The notes under the pieces: generated by a model
The model's input: the letters and a program-made list of their open reading frames with translations, nothing else
The model's database searches: none
What the model was told of the DNA's origin: nothing
Shown here: one piece after another, positions 26,627 through 36,355 of the stretch
Numbering within the stretch: position 1 is the stretch's first letter
How the letters are laid out: each line of letters starts with the position of its first letter
Source: Batkoa obscura
Lineage: Eukaryota > Entomophthoromycota > Entomophthoromycetes > Entomophthorales > Batkoaceae
Assembly: GCA_030770535.1 (NCBI GenBank)
Contig: JASVEC010000022.1
Span: 372,001 to 436,000, forward strand
Direction of reading: 5' to 3'
DNA: 64,000 nt
Made by a program: the position numbers and the translations under genes

Positions 26627-28007
26627 TTTTGATAATAGAAATGTTTCTTTCGTAAAAATTTTTTATGCTTTTATTATATATCATCCTTATTAATATTTTA
26701 GTTTATCTTGTTTATCTTTTTTTCACCAACTCAGCCTTTTGAATTTTATTAATTTTGCTTTGCCTTTTTTAGATATTTTTTGGCTTGTTTAGTTAATAAT
26801 AAATTAGAATGTCTTTTTATTAAAATACTGACAGCTTTATCACTAATAATTTTCGTTTGCAGCTATTTCATCTCTCTAGCAGACTATTTAATTCCTCATT
26901 TAAAAGCAAAATTTACGTTAAAATTTTGAAAAAAACAAATAGACTTTGAAAAACATTCTTACAAACCGGTTGGCTGTAAAAATCAATGCTAATTAGCTCG
27001 AAATAGAGTTGAAACAGTTGTATTGAGAGTTATAGAGATCTAAAAGTTACCTCACTGCTTAGTATAGTAATAGTATTACAGTAAAAAAAACTCTTGCTAT
27101 ATCCTAATCATTGACTGAAAATTTATCATTTTTAAAGCAATCTTTTTGTGTAAATAAGTTTTTTCTATAAAACTTTGTCTTTCCAAACCGAAAACATTCC
27201 AGGTAAAAGAGCCCTCCTTATTTACTTTAATGCAATTGGTTTAAACCTTTAAAAGACTTTAAGCCTAAAGTTTCATTCAGGCCATTGACTCCCCTTTTTT
27301 CAACCTTCTTACTTACCCTTTAATACCCAAAGCTATTCTTTAGATCTGTTGATTTGTTAGAATAAGCACTGCTTCAGGCATGTATTTTTCAAAAAAAAAT
27401 AGCGTGTTTTAAAAAATGAGCATTTATTAAGGGATAGTTAATATTGCTCTTGTAAAACAAATAAATTATTTCTAAGTAAAAACCAATCACAAGCTCTATG
27501 ATAATGATTCATTTTTTATAAAGAAATAACTGAATGTCAATTCCAATCCTTGCATACTTTTATAAAGTTTATTTGTAAAGCTACAGGGATTAAAAATCGG
27601 CTAGGGTGAATTTAATGTAAGTAAATAAATTAGAAAGAAAGTTATTTAGATTGTATACAATTCTTTATATTACCTCCGTTTTCTATATTCAAATTTTGAT
27701 TTTTAATAATTTTGAAAATATTTAATAATATAGCTTAAATTTTATAATCTTAAAATCAAATTAAACTATAAAGGAAAAAAAAGCGAAAACCAGGTAAAGA
27801 AATAAAAAAATATATTACTTAACCTAATACTCTTTCAATAGACAATATAAAAACAAGGACTTTTATTATCATTTGTTTTTTAATCCATTTGAAGTCGAAC
27901 CAGGGATAATTATGGATTCCATAAAAAACAGTCGAAACTGAGGATAATTTGGCCTAAAAAAGTAAAAACAGGAAATAAATGTTGGTGAAACAGATACAAA
28001 TAGGGTG
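26627..28007. other. Intergenic, nothing recognised
   Basis: 1.4 kb upstream of both the trypsin-like gene (minus) and the dead transporter (plus). No open frame, RNA gene or repeat-family copy was identified. Confidence 0.55.
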
Positions 28008-28682
28008 ATGATTTTACGTTCTATTATGAGTCCATGGGATATAAGATTAAGTTACATACCTATTGTATCTGTTTTATTTACTGTATTTTTTCATAATCTC
28101 AATCTCACCTACGCATTTAGAGTTCGAGCACTATCAAGTTTAGAATCATATTCTTTAACCAGTGTCTTAAGTATAGCAGAAGGTTTATTATGCGTGATAT
28201 TAATTCTGGTTTATTCTACGAGTAGCGATTACTTTTGTAGAATTGAATCTTAGTAACTCCAATATTGGTTATAGTTGATCTTTTACTTTCTTCGCTTGCA
28301 CAAACAATCCTATTATTTTCAGCTGGTTATTTATTGACTGCAGTGGGAGAAACGGGGTATGGTGCTATTAAAAGGATTCTAATTGGAGATTTAACCTTGT
28401 TAGCTAATTGAGACAATATACTTGCATTTGATAGCCTTTCTCCTTTTATCAATTTTTGGGTTGGCACTTTAATACCTAGTCCCATTGCTGAGACCATAGG
28501 CTGGAGATGGGGATATAGTGTAAGTATTGTTATATTTATATTAATCAATATCTTATTTCAATACATTAAAAAAAGGGACTAAAAAAGAATTTGATAAATG
28601 TTACCAAGCACATAGTTTTGATTAAATTTGTATTGTTGGTGTTAAGTTTAGCTATGACTGTGTTACCTTTGTCTTGGTTTCA
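28008..28682 (+). pseudogene. MFS siderophore-iron transporter (ARN/SIT type), truncated remnant
   Basis: Fragments in more than one frame resemble the first half of a fungal siderophore transporter: SPWDIRLSYIPIVSVLFTVF; then TSVLSIAEGLLCVILILVYS; then GETGYGAIKRILIGDLTLLA ending in an in-frame TGA where the family has N-R; then NFWVGTLIPSP and IGWRWGYSVSIVIF. The last transporter-like piece, LLVLSLAMTVLPLSWFH, runs directly into MITE copy D at 28683, and no coding sequence is seen beyond. There is a frame change near 28255 as well as the stop. The intact family imports ferric siderophores across the plasma membrane; this copy cannot. Confidence 0.7.
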
Positions 28683-28786
28683 TATGGAGGTGTTTTTTTT
28701 GGTTTCATTACTCTTTCTATCTTTAAGCGCTATTTGCGCGGAAAGATTTTTAGCAAATTTTTTAAACAAAAATACATCCCCCTATA
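28683..28786 (+). mobile_element. MITE copy D, at the broken end of the transporter remnant
   Basis: TATGGAGGTGTTTTTTTTGG ... CTTTAAGCGCTATTTGCGCG ... AAATACATCCCCCTATA. Complete, with ends complementary. Confidence 0.9.
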
Positions 28787-29382
28787 TTTAAGCTAATAAA
28801 TAATCTACATTGCTTTGTTAAGATTTTTAATTGCTATAAATAATCAAAAAAGATGAAGGTTTATAAAAGGTATGTTAATTTCAAAAATATGAGTATTACT
28901 ACTGTATTTTAATATTAAAATCAATAGTGCTAAAAATTCCTAATATACAAAATTAACTTTGATCTATAAACATCTAATATTTAGCTTAGATATAATACTA
29001 AGATAAAATAATTTGAAATTTCATTAATGATTCACAAAATATATATTTCAATCATAGTTCTATATTAAAAAATAGTAAGATTAATATAAAAACTTAATTC
29101 TTCATAATATCAATTATAAGCATCAAGATTGAAATTTTTATGTATTTTCAATGGCAAATTATCCTATACTCTACTCATTATTGAATACGTGTATACTACT
29201 AGAACTAATTATTTAATTAATATAGAGCTATTTATATTTTTTTATCACCTACTTAATACCAATAAATTAGTTTTGCTTTAGAAAAATAAAACTTGACAAT
29301 TTAAACATTCAAACTCATACTAAGGAATTTATATAAATACACAATTAATTGAAATTATACGTTTATTTGAAAATTTATAAAT
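28787..29382. other. Intergenic, nothing recognised
   Basis: About 600 bp of AT-rich sequence between MITE D and the 3' end of the secreted-family copy 2. An AATAAA-like signal for the latter (minus strand) lies around 29355-29365. Confidence 0.5.
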
Positions 29383-30501
29383 TTATAATATTTTCTTGAC
29401 GGATTTGAGGATATCACTAAAATTATCTTTAATATAACCCTTTGCAAGTTCACCACTTTCTTTTAAAACTTGTTTGCGAACTCCTCTAAGAACAACCAAT
29501 TTTTCATCAAAGTCCTTTCCTTTATATTCATTGAGGATCTCTTCATCCGCAGTGGGGCCCAAAATAGCATTAGTAGTAGCCGCCAAAACCAAACCAGCAT
29601 ATGGAATAGCTGAAATACCAGCAATAACGGCCTCTCTCATATATTCTAAAGCTTTGTTATTATATGCCATCTTGGAGGTATTGATTAAAGGTAAGTTCCT
29701 AAGGCATGAAGCTAGTTTAGAGGCATCATTACGTAAGCTATTTGGAGAACAGAAAGAACCACGATCATTATCATAACTAGTACCTGCAACCCCACAACCA
29801 GATCGAGTTTCCTTATTTGGAATCAATTTAAAGCAATTACTAAAATCATATTGTATAGCAGCAGTTCTTAACACGTCGTTAGCTAAGAGACATATTTTAT
29901 CAATGCTTAATACATGGTCGTCAGATTGAATTGTTTGAGCATCTTTGTTGTAAAGATTAGTGTTATTTAAGATCTTAGCAACTATACTTTCGGTCATTTT
30001 AATTTGGAATACTTGGCGATAGTTTTGATCATCAGGATGTAAATTATCCATAGGAACAATAATGGATCTTAAACCTTGTCTTAAGTCCACAGAAAGATAA
30101 TTGAAAGTTCCAATATTAGGTGCAATAAACAAATAGTCTCTCTCTTTGTTTGAGGATGTAATATCTATAGCACCTAACTTTTTCAATTCACTAACTGAAT
30201 CCGTAGTTTGTACTCTAAAATTATCAGTGCAATATTGTCGACATGTTAAACAACATTCTTTAGAATCTCGAAGACAACTTTTTCCGTCATACCACTCCTC
30301 TGATTTTCTATCCTTTCCTAATAAAATGACCCAATGATGTAATGGCTGACAATTACGTTGATATTTTGGTGATATATCAACTTCAAACCATACCATATCG
30401 TAGTCGATTCTATAGCAATTTTTATCTAAGTAAGTTAACCCAAGAGGATCTTGACTTAAAACAGTGACAACAAAAAGAAAGAGTGATAAAATAATAAACA
30501 T
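29383..30501 (-). CDS. Secreted Cys-rich protein of unknown function, copy 2
   Basis: An intact, intronless 372-residue frame from ATG at 30501. Signal peptide MFIILSLFLFVVTVLSQ. The mature part starts DPLGLTYLDKNCYRIDYDMV and has about a dozen Cys, including a dense block CLRDSKECCLTCRQYC (~residues 77-92), suggesting a disulfide-bonded extracellular protein. The C-terminal third has a hydrophobic stretch (AIPYAGLVLAATTNAILGP) followed by an amphipathic Lys-rich helix ending FSDILKSVKKIL. No known domain was recognised. A TATATATA box lies about 45 bp before the ATG. It is a close paralogue of the gene at 36356-37474, sharing several hundred bp of 5' flank, and of the broken copy at 22186. 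Confidence 0.85.
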   Translation of the reverse strand: MFIILSLFLFVVTVLSQDPLGLTYLDKNCYRIDYDMVWFEVDISPKYQRNCQPLHHWVILLGKDRKSEEWYDGKSCLRDSKECCLTCRQYCTDNFRVQTTDSVSELKKLGAIDITSSNKERDYLFIAPNIGTFNYLSVDLRQGLRSIIVPMDNLHPDDQNYRQVFQIKMTESIVAKILNNTNLYNKDAQTIQSDDHVLSIDKICLLANDVLRTAAIQYDFSNCFKLIPNKETRSGCGVAGTSYDNDRGSFCSPNSLRNDASKLASCLRNLPLINTSKMAYNNKALEYMREAVIAGISAIPYAGLVLAATTNAILGPTADEEILNEYKGKDFDEKLVVLRGVRKQVLKESGELAKGYIKDNFSDILKSVKKIL

Positions 30502-31228
30502 TTAATTTTTTTAAATATTTTCAATACGTCTTAGTTTCATATATATAGTATTTTTGTATGTTCTGGATACCAAATATAACTCAAATATTAACTACAACGC
30601 AGGCCCTTTGTTTAATAATTTAAATTTATAATATAAATATGAATTAATGAAGAATAAATAAATAGAATTCTCTTAAAATAGTTATTATTTCAAAGTAAGC
30701 ATAAAAAAACTAGAGTAATACAGGTAATTGTATTTATTAAAAGCCGTAATCTGGGCTCTAATGAGAATTTCGTTTTTGATGCCTTATGATAATACCCTAT
30801 TAAGATATATTTAATATATTCTTATGATTTTATACTAAATTGATTGGTTTTTAAAGCCATATAAAATCACTTATGGTACTTTAGTCTTATGAGATATTTA
30901 ATTCTCTGCTATTTGGTAATATCCAAAATATTATTTTAGCTATATTAAGTTAGCATTAGCTGTTATACCTCCCTTACCCTAATATTTTCTTATCTTTTGC
31001 TAGCCTATCTTTATGTTAATAGTATGTTTGGAGTTTAACTATTTTAAGATTTAAAAATAAATCAATTATTACGCTTCTACCTGATACTTATTATCAAAGT
31101 ATGTAATATTTTTAGTAGAAGTGTTCAAGTAGAAGTGTTCAAATTCTATCTAATTAATATTTATATCAAATCAGTCAAAAATAACTAATGTTTGCTACAA
31201 ATGTTATTATCATGCTAAAAAGCGATAT
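30502..31228. other. 5' flank of copy 2, duplicated with copy 3
   Basis: About 730 bp. Blocks such as CTTATGGTACTTTA and TAAGATTTAAAAATAAA recur in the same order upstream of the copy at 36356-37474, so the duplication unit includes at least ~600 bp of upstream DNA. No other gene was seen. Confidence 0.6.
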
Positions 31229-31405
31229 CATATGGGGGTGTCCGAATTGGTTTCAGAATTTAACTAGAAATTAATCCAAATTTTAAGTTTTTAAATTTGT
31301 AAGCCTTTAATATATGATTAGCTAAATTTAAAAAGCTTAAAATTAAATATAAAAATTTGACTTAAAAGACTTATTTTATTTATTTTATTTTTTTAATTAT
31401 ATGTT

Positions 31406-31691
31406 TGTGGAAGTTGGTACTCAGTGATTACAGTTAAAAGCAGCTCTAGCTTAATTAACTGGCCGTAAGTCAAAAGACCTTAGTTTATGTAACTAAGATA
31501 GACTTAAATTAATAGGAATAGCGTGCAATAAGCTACGAACTATATAAAATAAATAGAATAGAAGATACTGCTGTAAAATCTACGTAAAATACTATAAGAT
31601 TTACTGGCTTTATTAAAAGCACAATATTAGGGAACAATTCAATTAAAAAGCCTCGAGGTATTATATTGGAGGATCTCTTTTATACTCCAAC
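31406..31691 (+). repeat. ~285-bp interspersed repeat inserted in the transposon
   Basis: Starts near GTGGAAGTTGGTACTCAGTG and ends near CTTTTATACTCCAA, so the ends are short complements (TTGG...CCAA). A second, rearranged copy is at 35087-35418. It could be a solo LTR-like fossil, a tRNA-derived SINE (a weak box-A-like TACTCAGTGG is present) or another non-autonomous element. It has no coding capacity. The rearranged copy shows it is not an integral part of the transposon. Confidence 0.65.
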
Positions 31692-31853
31692 TAGTTTTGT
31701 AAACAAGTTAAGTGATTATTATGCGATAATCAATCATAGAGCTGATGAAACGATATTTCACAGTGTTTTGTGTTTTTTTATTAAACGTTTAACAGATATA
31801 TAAGATATAAATATATAATTATTTGACTTTGTTTTTTATTAAAATAAAACAAA

Positions 31854-33399
31854 ATGCAAGCTTTTATAACTAAACTTCGAGATGGAATTTCTAAAAATTT
31901 TAATACGATAGGGAAAAGCATATTATACAAACATTGTAATTTATTTACATCAATTTTAACAACTATTCACAATAACCCAGAGTTTATGGAATTTTATAAT
32001 AAAACAAAAATAAGAAAAGAAATGTTATTAAATTTTACTATTAATAATAACAGACTTAATCAAGCGATGTATAAAATTAGTGCTTTAAAGGGAAATAGGA
32101 AATAAAAACCAACAAGTAGCATTATTATCAACTATAGCTTCAGTATATTCTTTTGATGAATGTAAAAGTTTTGGATTTAATATAAGTAAAAATCAATATG
32201 ATTATTCAAAAATAACTAGTAATAATAAAACACCAACATTACAGCCTATTATTAAAAATATAAAAAAAATTAAAGATGAGCAAATTAAAATTATTATACA
32301 ATATATACCAAATAACTTTAAAAATCCAGCAAAAACAGATTTATGTAATATATGTGCCCAGTATACAGTTAGAAAAAAGTTATTTGAAAATAAAATAAAA
32401 TAAATACAGCGACAAAAAATAAAGCAGAGATAGAAGAACCTTTTAATAAAGAAAAAAGGTTATATAAATTACATGGATTTTGCGTTGATACTCAAAAAAC
32501 ATAGTGAAACTATTAAAAAATTAAGTAATAAAAGTTGTATAGTAATCTTGGACTTTAAACAAAATATGGAAATAGGAACAAGACCAGATCCAATAAATTT
32601 AGATCATTATAATAAACAAGCTATATCAGTATTAGGGTTTGGCGTTTTATATTTAAAAAATGATAAAACAATAGGCAAAGTTTATTTTGATTATTTATCT
32701 GAGATATTAAATCATGATTCAGCATATGCAGGGGATTATTTAATTGATTTAATATCTAAAGAGTCTTTGTTTAAAAAGTTTACAAAAATTAATATATGGG
32801 CAGATACAGGATATCATTTTAAATCTCAAGAGTTTTTGCATTATATATTTCAAAAAATTTACAGAATAAATAGTAGTTTAGATATTGATCTTAATTTTTT
32901 TGCTGAGCATCATAGAAAAAGTATAGTTGATGAACATTTTGGAAATCTTTCACAATGGAAAAATAATTTTGAAGCATTAGGTAAAATAGAAGATATTGAT
33001 CAATTAATTTCAAAATTCGAGATTTTTATTTGTGAACATAATAGAGTTAATAACTCAACTGTCAATAATGCGAAAACAAATATAATTTTTAAAAATATGA
33101 AAGAAACAAAAATATAATAAAAATAATAAAAATGATAAAAATACAAAGTATTAAAAAGTATTTACATTTTATTAAACGTGATAACAAACTATATTGTTAT
33201 TGAATATCTGATAGATCAAAAAAAAAGTGATATAATTACAATTAAAGTTATAGAGTCTATAGAGGATAGAAAAATTAAAAGATCAACCCCAGCTTATTTT
33301 ACAAAAATAACAGAAAATTTAAAAGTATCAATATTTAGTAAGCAAGTAAGTAGCTTATTAGATGATAGAAATCAACTATCAAATGTTGATATTACTTAA
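31854..33399 (+). pseudogene. DDE-type transposase, frameshifted
   Basis: The N-terminal part starts at ATG 31854 (MQAFITKLRDGISKNF...). A frame change near 32100 leads into a second piece with a possible zinc knuckle (LCNICAQY), and another near 32465 into the main block at 32473-33117. That block has the catalytic-core look: Asp in CIVILDFKQNMEIG, Asp in INIWADTGYHFKSQEF, and FFAEHHRKSIVDEHFGNLSQW. Similar D...D...EHH-K-S-x-VD-HFG-LS blocks occur, from memory, in unnamed transposase-like proteins of fungi and protists. The tail at 33178-33399 is in another frame. At least three frameshifts, so this copy is probably non-autonomous now. Confidence 0.72.
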
Positions 33400-33937
33400 A
33401 TTATTAATAGCTAAGTTAATAAATAGTCAAAGAGCAAGTAGTTGTAATAATAAGTAAAAACTATTATTACACTGCTTGTGTTACATAGGGATGGTTAATT
33501 ATAGTTTTGGGGCTAACCAATCCCTCCGATGCAGCTATTTATTAACTTAGCGATATATTGATAATGTAATTATAACATTAAAATCGTTTATTTATTTGAT
33601 AGTAAATCTGCAATGTTGGCTATAAAACAGTTAATAATAAATATTTCTTAATAAAGTTATATAAAAATATATATTTATTTACATATTACAACTTTGACTA
33701 ATATCACTATACAGGCCATATTAATAAAGTCCTTGCTAATCCAGGAATTTATATTAAATTTGATAAAAATTCCGCTAACTTACAATATAAGTTATAGTAA
33801 AATAATTTAAAACTGTGTCGGGTACTTTTGGCTTTTAATGAAGAATTTATTTTATAGAATCTTAAGCAAAGTTTTTAAAATATAAAATATTTATAAATTG
33901 GATAAAAAAATGAAACCAATTCGGACACCCCCCATAT

Positions 33938-34868
33938 ATACTTGACCAGAGTTACATGCACTATTTATAAATTTTGATCATAGTATAATTTATAAAATTG
34001 ATTTAAAAACACTGTTTTTATATTCAAAAAGAAACGCAAATTTGAAGTTTACTGGTTCAAAAGTAAAATCGATTAAAATGTATTAGTGTTGACTATCTTC
34101 AATATAATAATATTACTATAGTTAAATATTATCGATATATATATTTATATAATAGGACTAAATTTGACCCAAGGCTCAAAACTTTTCTCCGGCGTTGATT
34201 CATTGCAAAAAAGGTAGATTAAGCCTTAATATTATGAAAATAAAGAACTTTTTTTTGGTTTAGAAATTGACTAAAGCATTTTTTAAATACTAGACCAAAA
34301 GTAAAGATTAAAAGTTTATCCTTTAATTGTTTGGCAATATTTTAAAATTGTTTATATGAAATTTATAGATTTTAATTTAGAATGATTCAAAAAAACCACG
34401 TATACAGCTAGGGATAAAAGTAATTTAATAGTGCATTATTTTTTTAAAATAAATTATTAAAAAATTAAAAGCTAAAAAGTTTGTTTATCTTTTTTACTAT
34501 GTTAATTTTTCTGGTATATTATAAGCATTGTTTTTTTTTAACACCACTTGTAAAGTTTTAATTTTTTTCACTTAGCTTATAAACTTCATTTAGAAATCAA
34601 AACTAATATAGGTTTTATTTTACTAATTTTTTTAAATTAGAAAATTTAGTGCTTAGAAAAAAAGCTATAAAAGTTTTTTGATTGATTATTTATAATAAGT
34701 TAAAAAATATTAGTTTTGGTAACTAAATTAACTTTATAAATAAAAATATTATATACAATAATTAAGTAAAATATAAAATATAAAAGGAAAATAATTTGTA
34801 TTATTAATGTGAAATATTGCTTTATTTAGCTTTCGGATTGATTATAACACAACAATCACTTAAGTTGT
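33938..34868. other. Intergenic, nothing recognised
   Basis: 930 bp of AT-rich sequence after the transposon; no frame or repeat-family member seen. Confidence 0.5.
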
Positions 34869-34975
34869 TATGGGGATGTTTTTTTTGGTTTCATCATTTT
34901 TTCCATTTTTTGAGTGCTATTTGAGCGGAAAAATTGTTAGTAAAATTCTTAAACAAAAAAATACATCCCCTTATG
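34869..34975 (+). mobile_element. MITE copy E with TTAT duplication
   Basis: TATGGGGATGTTTTTTTTGG ... GAGTGCTATTTGAGCGG ... AAATACATCCCCTTAT. The flanks read TTAT before GGGG and TTAT after CCCC, a direct rather than inverted repeat, supporting a 4-bp target-site duplication. Confidence 0.9.
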
Positions 34976-35086
34976 TTCTCAAATTCAAACACAATCAAAT
35001 CAGAGCCCTTTATTTTGATTTGCTGCGAGAATTTATAACTTCATATTGCAAACAATATTATCTTCTCGTTTTAATATCCATACTTA

Positions 35087-35278
35087 TTGGGGTATAAAAG
35101 AGATTCTTCAATATGATAACTCGAGGCTTTTTAATTGAATTACTCCCTGATATCGTACCATTAATAAAGCCACTAAGTCTTTCTGACAATATCTTATGTA
35201 GATTTTACAGTAGTATTGTCTATTCTATTTGTTTTACATAGTTCATAACTTATTACATACTATTCCTATTAATTTAAA
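35087..35278 (-). repeat. 3' part of the ~285-bp repeat, inverted
   Basis: The reverse complement matches 31500-31691 closely, for example AATTCAATTAAAAAGCCTCG and CTGTAAAATCTAC. It stops abruptly at TTTAAAC (35273-35279), where MITE sequence begins. Confidence 0.85.
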
Positions 35279-35302
35279 CAAAAAAATACATCCCCATATA
35301 AA
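35279..35302 (+). mobile_element. MITE copy F, detached terminal piece
   Basis: AAAAAAATACATCCCCATATA is the right-terminal ~24 bp of the MITE family without its body. It complements the missing end of the MITE at 35412-35500; see the microinversion finding. Confidence 0.85.
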
Positions 35303-35314
35303 ATATTAAAAAAA

Positions 35315-35418
35315 GTGTGAAAGGTGGTACTCAGTGGTTGGAGTTAAAAGCAGTTCTAGCTTAATTAACTGGCCATAAATCGAAAGGTCTTAGTTTATGT
35401 AACCAGGATAGGTTTAAA
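35315..35418 (+). repeat. 5' part of the ~285-bp repeat
   Basis: Matches 31406-31505 in direct orientation (GGTACTCAGTGGTTGGAGTT, then GCTTAATTAACTGGCC). It ends at GTTTAAA (35412-35418), where MITE sequence resumes. Confidence 0.85.
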
Positions 35419-35500
35419 AATTTTACTAACAATCTTTCCGCTCAAATAGTGCTTAAAAAATGGAAAAAATAATGAAACCAAAAAAACACGCCCATATACT
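35412..35500 (-). mobile_element. MITE copy F, body and other end
   Basis: Reverse-orientation MITE: TTTTACTAACAATCTTTCCG, then CTCAAATAGTGCTTAAAAAA, then AACCAAAAAAACACGCCCAT. It lacks the terminal ~20 bp, which sit at 35279-35302. Confidence 0.88.
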
Positions 35501-36355
35501 TTTTTAACAAATTGTTATAATTTTTCAAACTTTCAGCTTTTTACAATTAATACAAAACAAATAAACTTTAAGCACCAAATTTTATAATAGTATTTTATAA
35601 TTAAAATTTTTAAATTAATATTATTTTTATTTAATCTAGCTTTAATACAAGCTTATTTATAATGTTATTTACTTTTAGATAAAATTTAATATTTAATTAA
35701 TTTGCTTTTGCAGCTTAACACTTTTTAAATTTTGTATAAACTAATATTATATTAATTAAAAAAAACAATTAAAGTTTGAAGCTGTTATAATTTTTTTATA
35801 ATTATTTATTTATTAGTATTAAAACTTTAGCCTTAATTTTAACTACTTTAGCTTAATAATTTTAATTTTAACTGCTTTAAACCTAATTTTAATTTTAGTT
35901 TTAACTTAATATGATTATAATAATTAAATTTATAATTATAAAAATATTTACAAAGTTATTTATGAATAAATACAAAGGTACAAAACCTTGGTATGTTAAA
36001 TTCGAAAAGTTATATTTCCAATACACATTATAAATTTATATATAGCTTATATACAAAAAATTCTAACATGAAATTTAACTACTCTTCTCTGCTAAAAATT
36101 GTTAAGTTTTTGAAAATATAACATTTTATTATACAGTTTTTTTGAAATATTAATAAGTTTTATTTTTTTTATTAAATTAATAAATTTAAAAAAAGCAAAC
36201 ATATTTTGAGCATGCATACTTATCATATGCTCGATTTTAGATTTTAATATTTATTATTAAATAGCTATGGCTTTTTTAAAACTGGCTATAAAAATCGTAT
36301 CTACCCTGTAAAAGCAAGAAAAAGGGATCTATGTTTAATTAAGACGAAAGAAAGT
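35501..36355. other. Intergenic, extremely AT-rich
   Basis: About 850 bp of low-complexity A/T sequence rich in TTTAATTTTAA-like strings. No gene or repeat-family copy seen. Confidence 0.5.

Larger units (their letters stand above)
31229..33937. mobile_element. Degenerate DDE-type DNA transposon with 22-bp TIRs and CATAT duplication
   Basis: Element proper 31234-33932 (2,699 bp). The ends are perfect 22-bp inverted repeats: 31234-31255 and the complement at 33911-33932, beginning GGGGGTGTCCGAATTGG. Both sides are flanked by CATAT (31229-31233 and 33933-33937), a 5-bp target-site duplication. Inside are transposase pieces on the plus strand from 31854 to about 33400. A foreign ~285-bp repeat is inserted at ~31406-31691. 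Termini resemble the ~105-bp MITEs found across the window. The superfamily could not be named with certainty. Confidence 0.88.

Noticed and set aside
34870-35097. 75-codon frame over MITE E and the inverted repeat
   Set aside because: Spans two unrelated repeats; not protein-like.
35315-35418. Possible tRNA gene (TACTCAGTGG resembles box A)
   Set aside because: No matching acceptor stem, anticodon arm or B-box; it is part of the ~285-bp repeat.
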